DNA of 64,000 bases from Xanthomonas vesicatoria ATCC 35937. Its GTDB lineage: Bacteria; Pseudomonadota; Gammaproteobacteria; Xanthomonadales; Xanthomonadaceae. The notes beneath the pieces were generated by a model, which saw only the letters and a program-made list of their open reading frames with translations, did no database searches and had not been told where the DNA came from. The stretch spans positions 1,798,001 through 1,862,000 of the forward strand of contig NZ_CP018725.1 of NCBI RefSeq assembly GCF_001908725.1, given 5' to 3'. Shown here piece after piece: positions 52,728-63,658 of this stretch. Within the stretch, counting starts at the first letter, position 1. Every line of letters starts with the position of its first letter. The position numbers and the translations under genes were made by a program.

Positions 52728-54419
52728 CTACGCATACTCGCGTTCGCGGCCCAGGTAGCTGTTCTCCGGGGTCAGGCGTTGCTGCACATCTGCCCGGCCC
52801 CAGTCGTGCGGCTCGATCACCAGGCCGGCATTTCGCAGGCCGATGAGATGCTGCCGGACGCCTTGGTAGCGCTGGATGGCGGCAGCGACCTCGGCATCGT
52901 TGAGCTTATCTTGCAGCAGTGAGCGAATGTCTTCTTCGGTCAGTGCAAGGATGGCCCGCTCCATCTCGGTATCTGCCACCGGCGGCAACGCGGTGCCATG
53001 AAATGCCCTTCGTTGCGGATGTTCCAGGTCCGGCTGGGCCGCGTCCGGGGCGGTCAGTTCCGCGCCGAAACAGTTGTCGTTGTCGATGCCCGTGACCTTG
53101 GCGCGACCATCGGACTCGACGTGGATGAAGTAGTTTTTGTCGTGGCGATCGGCCTCGCCCGTCAAATGGTCTAGCAGCTGCAGTTTCATCACTTCAGCGC
53201 ACACCTTCGCCTGGGCCAGCATGGACGCATCAACCTCTTCGGCGGGTTTTCCCGGAGCGCGCTCCATGATCAGGCCCAGCGCGGGGTTGAAGGGGTCTTG
53301 CCCCAAGTTGATCGGCGCCACGCGCGTGTCAACGATCACGTGAAAACCGAGCTTCCTTGCATAGGCCACGGTTGCGAGATTGCGCATTGCCGTTTGCGGG
53401 TCTTCCCTGGAAATGCCCGTCAATCTGGCAACCACGCTCCACTCTTCCGGATCGGGCGGCTCGTGGCTGAGCGGCTTGAACACCGCGTTCATCGCCGTGC
53501 CATCCGTATTACGGATCTGAACCTCGTACACCGTATTGGACCGGCCAGCTCCCAGCTCTCTCGGCGCCTGCTCCTGCGCGTTGGTGAAAGCGGGCATGGT
53601 GTCGTCTGTCATCTTCAGATTCAGCCGCGTGTACAGACGATCGATCGACAAGCCATTCACCACGTCATCGAGCAGTTGCCGGTCGCTGGCCAGAATGCCC
53701 TGGCCCAGAATGGCCTCGTCCAGCGCTTCGGCCATTTTGTCGACCGCCACCAAGGGATCGAGCTGGCCGGCATCAGCGATCGCCATCAGATCGCTGCGCA
53801 GCAGTGCCTCGAACGCCATCCTTCGCTCGCCTTGCATCGGTTGGGGAGCACCTTTGCGGATCATCTGCCATCGATCGGCCACGGTGACCGGTTGCACTCT
53901 GGCCGCCCGCGCCCTCAGCCGCTTCATGGTCTTTCCACCGTCGGGCAAGGCAGTGTGCATCAGCTGCGTCAGCGCCTGGCGCCGGGCCTGCTTGACCAGC
54001 TGCGCCTGCTCCGCCTTCGCGGCTTGTTCCTGATTTCGCTCCTTGGCCAACAACGCGCCCAGCGTCTGGCGAGGAACCGACGGGCGCTGCGGCACCTCTG
54101 GCGAAGGCAGCGGGCGGCTATCGGATGAATGGAGCTGGATCTCGCCCCCTTGACTGGGTGGAAGGCTTTCCACCGTGGGCGGCACTGGCCGATGGCCCGT
54201 GGCAGCTGGCTGCCTGCGCACCGGGCTGCGCGCTGCGGGACGCTGCCTGGCCGCGCCCTTAGGCCGCCTGGGCGCACGACCCAGTTCTGGCGGTTCACTC
54301 GGAACCACTGACGTCGTGGGAACCGACGTGGACGGCGCGTTGCCATGATCGGCAACGGGATGGGGTTTGGGGGTGCTCCAGCGCAATTTTTGCAGCACGA
54401 CGAGGTCTCTCTCTGCCAT
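52728..54419 (-). CDS. Candidate HrpX-regulated effector with kinase-like domain
   Basis: 563 residues from ATG 54419; GTG 54398 has a better SD (GAGAGAGAC) and is an alternative. A longer frame from 54593 is rejected because a PIP box lies inside it. N-terminal 150 residues are Pro/Ser/Arg rich (STSVPTTSVVPSEPPELGRA), as in T3S effectors. The C-terminal half has a kinase-like layout: GAGRSNTVYEVQI (glycine loop), NAVFKPLSHEP (possible ATP lysine), HLTGEADRHDKNYFI (catalytic-loop-like DRHxxN) and KVTGIDNDNCFG (metal-binding-like). This resembles PI3/4K- or HipA-type folds. Downstream genes are hrp related. Not matched to a named Xop family. Confidence 0.65.
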   Translation of the reverse strand: MAERDLVVLQKLRWSTPKPHPVADHGNAPSTSVPTTSVVPSEPPELGRAPRRPKGAARQRPAARSPVRRQPAATGHRPVPPTVESLPPSQGGEIQLHSSDSRPLPSPEVPQRPSVPRQTLGALLAKERNQEQAAKAEQAQLVKQARRQALTQLMHTALPDGGKTMKRLRARAARVQPVTVADRWQMIRKGAPQPMQGERRMAFEALLRSDLMAIADAGQLDPLVAVDKMAEALDEAILGQGILASDRQLLDDVVNGLSIDRLYTRLNLKMTDDTMPAFTNAQEQAPRELGAGRSNTVYEVQIRNTDGTAMNAVFKPLSHEPPDPEEWSVVARLTGISREDPQTAMRNLATVAYARKLGFHVIVDTRVAPINLGQDPFNPALGLIMERAPGKPAEEVDASMLAQAKVCAEVMKLQLLDHLTGEADRHDKNYFIHVESDGRAKVTGIDNDNCFGAELTAPDAAQPDLEHPQRRAFHGTALPPVADTEMERAILALTEEDIRSLLQDKLNDAEVAAAIQRYQGVRQHLIGLRNAGLVIEPHDWGRADVQQRLTPENSYLGREREYA

Positions 54420-54475
54420 CGAGACGGCGGCACGGTGCAGTATGCCGACGCCTGGCACCAGACCTGCTGGCCGCT

Positions 54476-54500
54476 GCGAAACGCAGAGCGGGGATGCGAA
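54476..54500 (-). promoter_or_regulatory. Perfect PIP box of the kinase-like effector gene
   Basis: Minus-strand TTCGC-N15-TTCGC. A -10-like CATACT lies at 54440-54445, 30 bases downstream, correct for HrpX promoters. It fixes the start of the gene to 54419 or later. Confidence 0.88.
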
Positions 54501-54602
54501 AGATCGGGCAACGGCCGACGCAGCGCGGCGCGCGTTGCTTGCTGCGCATGTCGCTTGTTCAACCCGGAAGATTGAAGCGGGTTGAATTGCCACCCCGCCC
54601 CC

Positions 54603-54640
54603 AAAAAAAGCAGCGCTGCGTGGGAAAACGCGTCGCTGCC
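54603..54640 (-). terminator. Rho-independent terminator of the TonB receptor gene
   Basis: Minus strand: GGCAGCGACGCG, loop, CGCAGCGCTGC, then TTTTTTT. 27 bp after the receptor stop codon. Confidence 0.75.
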
Positions 54641-54666
54641 TGGACTCACCTCACCGCAAACGGCGC

Positions 54667-57600
54667 TTAGAAGTCGTAGCTCAACGTCACCCGGCCCGAG
54701 CGCGGCGCCTGGTAGGCCACCACCTGATTCCACAGCGGGTTGGTGGTGTTGTCCGGCAGCTGCGAGAACGGGTAGATGTTGGTGGCGGTCTGCTCGTTGG
54801 TGATGTTGAACACATCCAAGCGCAGCGCCAGCTTGCCGTCGGCGAACGCCGGCTTGTAGGTCACGCCCATGTCGAGCTGGGCGATCCAGCCCAGGCGGCC
54901 CTGCGAGCCTGGCGGCGATGCGCTGCCGGTGCCGGTTTCCGGGTTGTAGCAGTAGTGGTACGGCCCCCGGTGATCGCGCTGCCGCCGTAGCCGGCCGGAT
55001 CGCGACCGCTGTACTCGGTGCCGTAGTAGTTGCCCAGGCAATTCTGCGGCGCGCCGGAGATCAGGCTGAAATTGGCCGAGGCGCCCCATTGCGGGTTGAA
55101 CTGGTAGAAGCCGAACAGCTTGAGCTGATGCCGGTGGTCGTTGGATTGATCGCCGTTGAAATGCTCCATCAATGCCGGGTGGTCCCAGCTCTGCGTGGTC
55201 GAGACCGAGGCCTGGCCCTGTTAGCTGCCCAGTGCGCCGCCGGTGCGCCACAGGTCTGACCGCACCTGGCCTTCGGTGGTGCCGTAGCTATGCGACCAGA
55301 CGTAGTTGACCTTGGCGTACCACTTGCCGTCAAACGGGCGCTCCAGGTTGAATTCCACTGCCGAATAGTTGCGCTTGAACTTCGGGAACCCCGCCGCTTC
55401 GCGGCTCACCGACACTTCATGGAACTGGCCATCAGTGCCGATCACGCCCCAGGTATTGGTCTGGCCCGGATTGATCAGCGATGCGCCGGCGACCTGCGAG
55501 AAGTCGATGGTGACGCCCTGCGCAGCCGCGGCGGCAATCAGCGCGGTGTTGGAGACGTCGTAGTTCTGGTCGTCGATGCCGGCATTGAGCCGACGATGCG
55601 TGCCGCGCACGCCCAGCACCCAGCCACTGTCCAATTGCTTGGTGAAGCCGAGGATGACTTCATCCTGATTTTCGCCTTCGATGTCCTTGGCCACCGCGGT
55701 GCGTACATCGGCAATGCGGCCGAAGCGCGAGTTGGCCGACACCGCCGAGCCCAGCTGCTGCGCCAGCACCGGCGTGCCGTCGGCATTGATGCCGCTGTAG
55801 GTGAAGTAGGTATCGGTGGTGGTGGCCGGGGTGAACAGGCTCACCGCCGACAGCGGCAGGCCGAGGTAATAGCGCCCGAGGTTACCGAACACCTTCAGGC
55901 TGGAATCGCCGTTGACGTCCCAACTAAAGCCCAATCGCGGCGCCCAGGCATTGTCCACTTCGATATAGGGGTCGCCGAACGGCGTGTAGTTGGTGAACTC
56001 GTCCTTGCGCAGGCCGATGCTGAGCAGCAAGTTGTCGGTGACCTGCCACTTGTCTTCGATGTAGTAGGCCCGCTGCTTGGCCTCGTACGAATACAGGCTG
56101 GTGTTGATGTTGCGCACCACGTAATAGCCGCTGGAGCCGTTGACCGGATCGACCAGGCCCGGGCTGGGGGCGCCGATGCCGCCGGCTTCGTTGGCCGACT
56201 GGCTGACCAGTCCGCCGGTCGCCAGGCCGTTGGGATCATTGGTCTGGCCGTAGGTCCACGCAAAGCCGGGGCCGGACAGCACCGAACCGACATCGATGCC
56301 TTCGGACTTCTGGTTATCGATACCGAAGTTGAGCGTGTGATGGCCGAGACGCCATTCCAGATTCAGGCGCTGATTGTCTTTTTGTACTCGCGGTCGGGCG
56401 AGCTGACCGAGGTGACCAACTGGTTGCCGATACGCGGTGTGCCGCCGGTGTAGGCCGGGTTCTGCAGTGCGGCGCTGCTGATCACGGGCCCGCCAGCGGC
56501 GTCGTAGTTGAACGGGGTCAGCTCGTCGGGCGTTGTCATCTTGCCGTACAGCGCCGTCACGGTCAGGTTGTCGCCGATGTAGCCGGTGTACTTGCCGGTG
56601 AACAACGTGGGGCCGGTTTTCCAGGTGGATTCGTCGGTGAAGTAGCTGCCGCGCTGGCGCGCCAGATAGTCGTAGCGATAGATCGAACCGTTGGTTTCGG
56701 CCTCGTCGCTGGCACCGGTCACCTCGATCAGGTGGTTGTCGGTGATGTTCCAGTCCACCTTGGCGTACCAGCGCTTCTGCTTGTAGTCGTAGTCGGTGAG
56801 GCCGCCGGTACGGCCGTTGTCGGTGTCGCGATTGGTGCCCACGCGCACGCCGTCCGAATCCACCTGCTCGGCGGCCAGGAAGAAGAACAGCTTGTCCTGG
56901 ATGATCGGCCCGCCGACATAGGCGCTGTAGGTGGTCTGGTTGGCCTCGGCCTCGCTGGCAGGTTGGTACAGGCCGTTGGCCGCGCGCGCATACCGGTAGG
57001 CAGCGTTATTGACGGTGCTGGCCTGGCTGTCCGGGCGCCAATAGATATCGCGCTGGTTGGCGCGCAAGCCGTTCGGCTCCCAGATCACCGCTGCGCCGAA
57101 CGTCCATTCGTTGGTACCGCGCTTGCCGATCTGGTTGATCACGCCGCCATTGGCGCGGCCGTATTGCGCACCGTAGCCGCCGGTGAAGATTTCCTGTTGG
57201 TCGATGGCGCCATACGGCAGGGTCAGACCACCGAGGTTATTGCTGATGGTGGTGGTGTTGAAGCCGTTGAGGTAATAAGCGTTTTCGCTGGCGGCCGAGC
57301 CGCCGAAGCTGGGCAACGAACCACCCAGCGGGCCGTTGTCGAAGCCGCCACTGTTGACCACCACCCCCGGTGCCAGCAGCGCGATCGCCTCGGCGGTACG
57401 CCCCAGCGGCAATTGCTGCAGCTGTTCGGCGGTGACCACGGTGCGGGTGTCCACGCTGCTGACGTCGATCGTGGCAAGACTGGCGGCATTGACGGTGACG
57501 CTGTCGAGGGTCTGCACGCCGCTCCCCGCGGCGTTGGCGGCAGCGAACGACACATCGGTGTTGGCACCGACGGTGATGGCCACGTTCTCGCGGGTTTCCA

Positions 57601-57846
57601 CCACCGCGCCGTCGCGCTTGACCGTTACCTTGTAGGTGCCCAGCGGCAGGTTACCGGCGGTGTAACGGCCGCGCGCATCCACCGGCACTCGCGACTGAGG
57701 CCGCTGTTGTTTTCCACCACCACGCTGGTGCCATTGCCCTGCCCCACGCTGCCGACAATGCTGCCGGTGGTCGACTGCGCGTGTGCACTGCCGATGGCCA
57801 CCACCAACGCCAACGCCAAGGCACGCTTCTGGATACTACGGTTCAT
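54667..57846 (-). pseudogene. Oar-like TonB-dependent receptor, multiply broken
   Basis: Once a roughly 1050-residue outer-membrane receptor with an N-terminal carboxypeptidase-regulatory-like domain. Signal peptide MNRSIQKRALALALVVAIGS-AHA from ATG 57846. The frame shifts near 57690 into GRYTAGNLPLGTYKVTVKRD and the plug (TAEAIALLAPGVVVNSGGFD; GGYGAQYGRANGGVINQIGK). It shifts again near 56370. An in-frame TAA occurs at about 55222 after LWRTGGALGS, and another shift near 54960. The barrel end (RLDVFNITNEQTATNIYPFS, ending SGRVTLSYDF) survives. Four lesions, yet sequence is otherwise well preserved, implying recent decay or assembly error. Confidence 0.85.
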
Positions 57847-58152
57847 GCGTTCTCCCCAAGATGGAAACTGCCGGCAATGCGGCTAAATGAACGGGGCCAA
57901 CGGCCGCCGGAATCACACTTTCTGGACATCGGCGGCGGGGCGCCAATGACCGCACGCCATCAGCTGATGCCCAAACTGTCGATACCGTCGCGTTCGATCA
58001 TAGGCAGCCAAGTTCCCCTACCCGACGGCTCCGGCGGGTAGGCGGGCCACTGCCGGGTAGGCGCGCGAGGCCACAGGCCTGACAATGGCGGACGCGATGC
58101 CCGCTGCCGGGCCTCGCTGCCCCCAATCGGTATTCCTCAAGGATCTGCGCGC
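57847..58152. other. 306-bp gap between divergent TonB receptor remnant and hemL
   Basis: Presumably carries both promoters. GC-rich with short inverted repeats around 58020-58065; no gene seen. Confidence 0.4.
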
Positions 58153-59442
58153 ATGAATCACACCCGCTCCCACGCCCTGTTCGCACAGGCACAGACCCTG
58201 CTGCCCGGGGGCGTCAATTCACCCGTGCGGGCGTTCAAGTCGGTCGGCGGCGAGCCGTTCTTCGTGGCGCGCGCCGACGGCCCGTATCTGTACGACGTCG
58301 ACGACAACCGCTACATCGACTACGTGGGTTCGTGGGGCCCGATGATTGCCGGCCACAACCACCCCGCCGTGCGCGAAGCGGTGGAGCGCGCCATCCGCGA
58401 TGGGCTGTCGTTCGGCGCGCCATGCGCGGCCGAGGTCACCATGGCCGACACCATCACCCGACTGGTGCCGTCCTGCGAGATGGTGCGCATGGTCAACTCC
58501 GGTACCGAGGCCACCCTGTCGGCGGTGCGCCTGGCGCGCGGCGCCACCGGGCGCAATCGCATCATCAAGTTCGAAGGCTGCTATCACGGCCACGGCGACT
58601 CGTTCCTGGTCAAGGCCGGCAGCGGCATGCTGACGCTGGGCGTGCCGACCTCGCCGGGCGTGCCGGCAGGCTTGAGCGAGCTGACCGCCACGCTGAGCTT
58701 CAACGACTTCGAAGGCGCCACCGCCCTGTTCGACGAGATCGGCGCCGACGTGGCGGCGGTGATCATCGAGCCGGTGGTGGGCAACGCCAACTGCATTCCG
58801 CCGCTGGCCGGCTATCTGCAGCATCTGCGCACGCTGTGCACGCGGCATGGCGCGCTGCTGATCTTCGACGAAGTGATGACCGGCTTCCGCGTCGCACTGG
58901 GTGGCGCGCAGGCGCTGTACGGAGTGACGCCGGACCTGACTACCTTCGGCAAGATCATCGGTGGCGGCATGCCGGTAGGCGCGTATGGCGGCCGTCGCGA
59001 CCTGATGGAGCAGATCGCACCAGCCGGGCCGATCTATCAGGCCGGCACCTTGTCGGGCAATCCGGTGGCCATGGCCGCGGGCCTGGCGATGCTGGAGCTG
59101 GTGCAGGAACCTGGCTTCCATGCGCGCCTGAGCGAGGCGACCAGCGTGCTGTGCGAGGGGCTGGAAGATGCCGCGCGCGCCGCCGGCATCGCGGTCACCA
59201 CCAATCAGGTCGGTGGCATGTTCGGGCTGTTCTTCACCGACGAAATCGTGGAGAGCTATGCGCAGGCCATCGCCTGCGACACCACCAGCTTCAATCGCTT
59301 CTTCCACGCGATGCTGCAGCGGGGCGTGTATCTGGCACCGTCGGCGTACGAAGCCGGCTTCATGTCCAGTGCGCACGATGCGGCGGTGATCGATGCCACG
59401 CTGGCGGCGGCGCGCGAGGCATTTGCCGACGTCGCACGCTAA
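58153..59442 (+). CDS. hemL: Glutamate-1-semialdehyde 2,1-aminomutase
   Basis: 429 residues, usual length. PLP enzyme of the C5 heme pathway producing 5-aminolevulinate. PLP lysine is K267 in [18 protein letters not shown]. Other hallmarks are [48 protein letters not shown] and [13 protein letters not shown]. Marks the return to core genome to the right of the hrp island. Confidence 0.96.
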   Translation: MNHTRSHALFAQAQTLLPGGVNSPVRAFKSVGGEPFFVARADGPYLYDVDDNRYIDYVGSWGPMIAGHNHPAVREAVERAIRDGLSFGAPCAAEVTMADTITRLVPSCEMVRMVNSGTEATLSAVRLARGATGRNRIIKFEGCYHGHGDSFLVKAGSGMLTLGVPTSPGVPAGLSELTATLSFNDFEGATALFDEIGADVAAVIIEPVVGNANCIPPLAGYLQHLRTLCTRHGALLIFDEVMTGFRVALGGAQALYGVTPDLTTFGKIIGGGMPVGAYGGRRDLMEQIAPAGPIYQAGTLSGNPVAMAAGLAMLELVQEPGFHARLSEATSVLCEGLEDAARAAGIAVTTNQVGGMFGLFFTDEIVESYAQAIACDTTSFNRFFHAMLQRGVYLAPSAYEAGFMSSAHDAAVIDATLAAAREAFADVAR

Positions 59443-60083
59443 GCGCGCCTTCGCCGACGCGCGTTGCCAGAGTGATCGCCGGCCACGGCCAGCCCACGCC
59501 GGCGGACGACCACGGCATCGACGCAGGGGCGGTGGCAAGGGTGGAGGCGCCGCTGCAGGCCGGATAGCGCGGCGGCGTGGCAAGCGATGCATCTGCACGT
59601 GGCGGGCCTGCAATGCACGTTCGCCTCAGCCGCTTTTACGCGGACATGCTCACTTGCCCGGTGACAACAACGGCCACTGACAAGGCACCGCATCGCCCGC
59701 CCGGCCGATGCGGACCAGAGTGACCGGCCGGTACGCGTGGAGCCGCCGGCATGCGCTTGCGGCAATGAATAGGCGCAGCCATTCCTCGACCCGACCGCAC
59801 TGATCGGCCCGCCGGGGCGAACAGTGCTTGACCCAGCGCACAGCCTGCACATTCGCCTGAGACGGCAACGGCAGTTAGCCCCTGCGCGCTTTGCTTTTGT
59901 CTTGCTGCTGTCATACTTTTCTGGAAGGTGCTCACGGACGGGCATGGGTGGGGACCCTCGAAGCAGCCGATCCTGTCGTTGTCGCCGTCTTGGTGACATG
60001 CCGGCCGTCGCCGCTGTTTCAACACGTTGTGCAGCGTGTCGAGCCGACGCGCTGCTGACGCTTGCCACGGCCGCTCTCGCCTC
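59443..60083. other. 641-bp intergenic region, no gene seen
   Basis: Between hemL and the LuxR-type regulator. Short frames are open in several directions but show no recognisable protein. GC-rich throughout. Confidence 0.4.
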
Positions 60084-62852
60084 ATGCTCAAGCCTGTTGC
60101 GTTGCTCACCCCGCGCCGGTCACCGTCGCGCGACCACGCTCCTCCCGATTGGCTGCTTGCCAGCAAACTGGAGCCGCCCTTGCCGCGCCCGGCTGCGGTG
60201 GTGCGCGAGGCCTTGCTGGCGGCGCTGGATCAGGCGCAGCTACGCCCGCTCACCCTGCTGCTGGCCCCGCCCGGGTTTGGCAAGACCACCGTGCTTGCGC
60301 AATGGCATGCGCGCCAGCGTGCGCACGGTGATGCGGTGGCCTGGCTGTCGCTGGATGAAGAAGATGCCGATGCAGCACGTTTTCTTGGCCACCTTGCGTT
60401 AGCGCTGCAGGGCGCGGGCGCCGATCCGGCGCTGTGCACCGGGGTGATGCACAACCGCGACCAGGACCCACGCGACGCAGCCACCGTGCTGATCCGCGCA
60501 CTGCGCAGCGCACCGCGGCGGATCAGCGTCATTCTCGACGACTACGATCGGATTGGCAGCGGCCCGGTGGACGAGCTGGTGTTGCGCCTGATCGAACACA
60601 GTAGCGGGCGGCTGCATCTGTTGCTGGCCACGCGCCGCGTGCCGGCGTTGCCGCTGGCGCGGCTGGACCTGCAGGCGCAACTCAGCCGCCTTGGCAGCGC
60701 GCAGTTGGCGCTGGACAACGACGAAGCACGCGCGCTGCTGGGACCGCAGATTTCCGCGCCCGTGCTCGACGAGCTGGTGCGCTACACCGAAGGGTGGCCG
60801 GTCGCGCTGCATCTGGCGCGGCTATGGCTGGCAGGCGATGCGCAACGCCAGCAGGACGTGGCTGCGCGTTTTTCCGGGCGCAGCGCGCAGATTGCCGCGT
60901 ATCTGGCCGAACAGGTCGTCAACGATCTGGACGCCGACACGCGCGACCTATTACTGCGTACCAGCCTGCTGGAACGCGTCAACGGCGCGCTTGCCGATGC
61001 GGTGCGCCAACGCGACGACAGCGGCCGGCTGCTGGCGCGACTTGAACATTTCCATGGCTTGCTGGTGCCACTGGATGGCGAGCGCGAATGGTTCCGCTAT
61101 CACCCGTTGTTTGCGGACTTCCTGCAGCAATTGCTCGAACGCGACTACCCAGGCCAGACCGTGCACCTGCATCAGCGCGCGGCGCGCTGGTTTGGCGAGC
61201 ACCAGCATCTGGCTGACGCCGTGCGCCATGCAGCCCGCGGCGACTGCGGCGACCTGGCCGCCAGCTACATCGCGCGCGCCGGCACCTGGCAGTTGTTGCT
61301 GACTCACGGCGTGCATGCGGTGCGCGCGCTGTTGCGTCATTTCGACCATCGCAGCATCCGCGATACCCCGGCACTGAATCTCACCCAGGCGTATCTGCAT
61401 CTGAAACTGGGCGAGTTCAGCCATGCCCGGCTGTTGCTGGAACGCTTCCGCGACTTCCCGGCTGCCGTGCGCGAGCCGCTGCAGCGCGATTACACCGTGG
61501 TGGTGGCATTGCTGCGCGACCGCCTGGACGAAATTTGCGGCAATCCGCATGGCCTGACCCAAATCGCCGCGCAGGCGAACGCATTGGACGAAGACGATCA
61601 TCTGGGCCGCGGCACCTTGCTGTGCATTTGCGCCAACACCGCGCTGGCACAGGGCGGCTTTGCAGTGGCCGAGCGCTATGCGCTGGCTGCACGCGATGAG
61701 ATGCACCGCGGCGGCAGCGAGCTTGGTGCCAGTCAGGCGCTGCTCTCGCTTGGCCAGAGCTTTTTCTACCGTGGGCGGCTCGGCGATGCCGAAGCCTGTT
61801 ATCGACAAGCGCTGAACGGGTGCGCACGTACGCCGCAACTGGACCGCGTGCTGGAAGCGGCCGGCAGCTGTCTGCTCGCGCAAGTGCACTACGAGCGCGG
61901 TCACCACGACGATGCCGCCGACCTGCTGCATCCGGCGCTGGAGCTGCTTGAGCAGCACGATGGCGGCGTGGACGTGCTGGCAGCTGCGTACGACACCGCG
62001 CTGGGCCTGGAGCGCGGGCGCGATCACAGCGGGCGCAGCGCGCTGGTGTTGCTTGAGGATGTCGAGCAGGTCGCGCATGGGCGCAAGCTGGCGCGACTGA
62101 CCGAGCTGGCGTCGGCCTGGCGACTGATGTTGCTGCTGGAACACCCCGGCAACGCCGCGATCGATGTGGTGATCGCGCGCACTGGCGGGGAGTCGGGGCT
62201 GGCGCACACCCTGCGCTCGGCGCATCGCTGGCGCGATCGTGCGGCGATGGGCTTTGCATTGGCACGTTGGCATCGCCTGGCCGGGCGCAGCAATGCGGCG
62301 CTGAGCATTCTCGGCCAGATCGAGCAGGCCTGCCTGAGCAACGACAATGCCTGGCATCTGGCGCGCACCCGCGCGCGCATCGCGCTGGTGCTGCAGCAGC
62401 GTGGCGAGCTGCTCGCAGCCCTGCCGCATCTGTACAGCGCGCTGGACCACGTGGCGCTGACGCAGAGTTGGCAGGCGATCGTCGAACTCGGCTTGCCGGC
62501 CAAGGCGATGCTGCGCTCGCTGCGTCAGCACGACCCGCACACCGTCGGCGGCACCACGCGCGCATTGACCATCCAGGCGCTGCTCGAACGCCTCAGTGGC
62601 GACGAGGATCCCGCCAGCGATGTGTTCAGCGAGCGCGAACTGGAAGTGCTGGCGCAACTGGCGCGCGGCTACTCCAACAAACAGATCGCCCGCCATCTGC
62701 ACCTGTCGCAAAACACGGTCAAATTCCATCTCAAGAATCTGTATCGCAAGCTCGACGCGCGTAGCCGAGAGAGTGCCTTGGCGCAGGCGCTGCAGCGTGG
62801 TGTGCTGCGCGCGCAAGACACGCAGCAGGCATTGGATGCACCGCCGCGTTGA
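60084..62852 (+). CDS. MalT-type LuxR transcriptional regulator (LAL family)
   Basis: 922 residues from ATG 60084. N-terminal AAA-type NTPase: Walker A LLLAPPGFGKTT near residue 60 and ISVILDDYDRIGS (Walker B). The winged-helix and large TPR-like middle follows (DYPGQTVHLHQRAARWFGEH). The C-terminal LuxR HTH is FSERELEVLAQLARGYSNKQ, then IARHLHLSQNTVKFHLKNLY. Such proteins bind ATP and an inducer and activate catabolic or secondary genes; the inducer is not evident. Neighbours give no clue. Confidence 0.9.
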   Translation: MLKPVALLTPRRSPSRDHAPPDWLLASKLEPPLPRPAAVVREALLAALDQAQLRPLTLLLAPPGFGKTTVLAQWHARQRAHGDAVAWLSLDEEDADAARFLGHLALALQGAGADPALCTGVMHNRDQDPRDAATVLIRALRSAPRRISVILDDYDRIGSGPVDELVLRLIEHSSGRLHLLLATRRVPALPLARLDLQAQLSRLGSAQLALDNDEARALLGPQISAPVLDELVRYTEGWPVALHLARLWLAGDAQRQQDVAARFSGRSAQIAAYLAEQVVNDLDADTRDLLLRTSLLERVNGALADAVRQRDDSGRLLARLEHFHGLLVPLDGEREWFRYHPLFADFLQQLLERDYPGQTVHLHQRAARWFGEHQHLADAVRHAARGDCGDLAASYIARAGTWQLLLTHGVHAVRALLRHFDHRSIRDTPALNLTQAYLHLKLGEFSHARLLLERFRDFPAAVREPLQRDYTVVVALLRDRLDEICGNPHGLTQIAAQANALDEDDHLGRGTLLCICANTALAQGGFAVAERYALAARDEMHRGGSELGASQALLSLGQSFFYRGRLGDAEACYRQALNGCARTPQLDRVLEAAGSCLLAQVHYERGHHDDAADLLHPALELLEQHDGGVDVLAAAYDTALGLERGRDHSGRSALVLLEDVEQVAHGRKLARLTELASAWRLMLLLEHPGNAAIDVVIARTGGESGLAHTLRSAHRWRDRAAMGFALARWHRLAGRSNAALSILGQIEQACLSNDNAWHLARTRARIALVLQQRGELLAALPHLYSALDHVALTQSWQAIVELGLPAKAMLRSLRQHDPHTVGGTTRALTIQALLERLSGDEDPASDVFSERELEVLAQLARGYSNKQIARHLHLSQNTVKFHLKNLYRKLDARSRESALAQALQRGVLRAQDTQQALDAPPR

Positions 62853-63000
62853 GCGGCGTGCGCATCATTCTTGATGTCTGCTGCACTGGCGGTCACCGCA
62901 ACACCACCACGCGCACGCATGGTGATGCGGCTTCCGTCGCCTAATCAGGCAGATGCGTCATGCGACAAAGACGATAGACAGCGGCGCCAAGCGCCCACCA

Positions 63001-63450
63001 TCATCCAAAGCTCAACGTGCCCTTCATCATCGCCCAGTGCCCGGGAAACGAGCAGAAGAACGTGTAGGCACCGCCCTTGGTCAGCTTGCTGGTCGCGAAG
63101 CTGACCGTGGTGCTTTCCCCACCACCGACCACCTTGGTATGCGCGATCACGCGTGCATCGGCTTTGGGCAGATAGCTGTCGGCAATGGTCGAGCGCACAC
63201 CGGCATTGGCAACCGCCTGAAAATCGGCGGACTTGGTCAGCACCCAGTTGTGCCCCATCACCGTGGCGGCCATCTTGCCGGAGTGCTTGAGCGTCACATC
63301 CACCTGGGTGCAGTCGCGCGCGATCGTGATGGCGCTCTGGTCGAACTTCATCTGGTCGTTGCCGGTGATGGTCACCGCGCACGTCCGTGCCCAGGCCGAG
63401 GGCGCCATCGCCATCACGCCAAGCACGGCAATCGTCGAGAACAATTTCAA
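63001..63450 (-). CDS. Azurin (type I copper protein)
   Basis: 149 residues from TTG 63450, supported by SD CAGGAG 8 bases upstream and the signal peptide that follows (MKLFSTIAVLGVMAMAPSAWA). Mature protein CAVTITGNDQMKFDQSAITI. Copper ligands: His in MGHNWV, Cys in FFCSFPGH, His in PGHW and Met in MMKG. Periplasmic electron carrier, often linked to peroxide or nitrite reductases. No longer start has an SD. Confidence 0.92.
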   Translation of the reverse strand: MKLFSTIAVLGVMAMAPSAWARTCAVTITGNDQMKFDQSAITIARDCTQVDVTLKHSGKMAATVMGHNWVLTKSADFQAVANAGVRSTIADSYLPKADARVIAHTKVVGGGESTTVSFATSKLTKGGAYTFFCSFPGHWAMMKGTLSFG

Positions 63451-63658
63451 GGCATTACTCCTGCGATAAGAAAGACCTGCAAACGGCCCACACTCGCTTG
63501 CGTCGGTGCGGTCAGAGTAACGCCTTCCCGTTGCCAAAGCAGTGCTGCACAGCCGCATGGTATTTGCGTGCGGCGATCCAGATGCGTCGGCGACAGACAT
63601 CCGGCACAACGCGACAGCCGCGCCGATACATCACCGCGCCTCGGTCGCGCAGACAACA

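Noticed and set aside
54420..54593. Extended N-terminus of the kinase-like effector from GTG 54593
   Set aside because: A perfect PIP box and -10-like site lie inside it, so transcription begins downstream of that codon.
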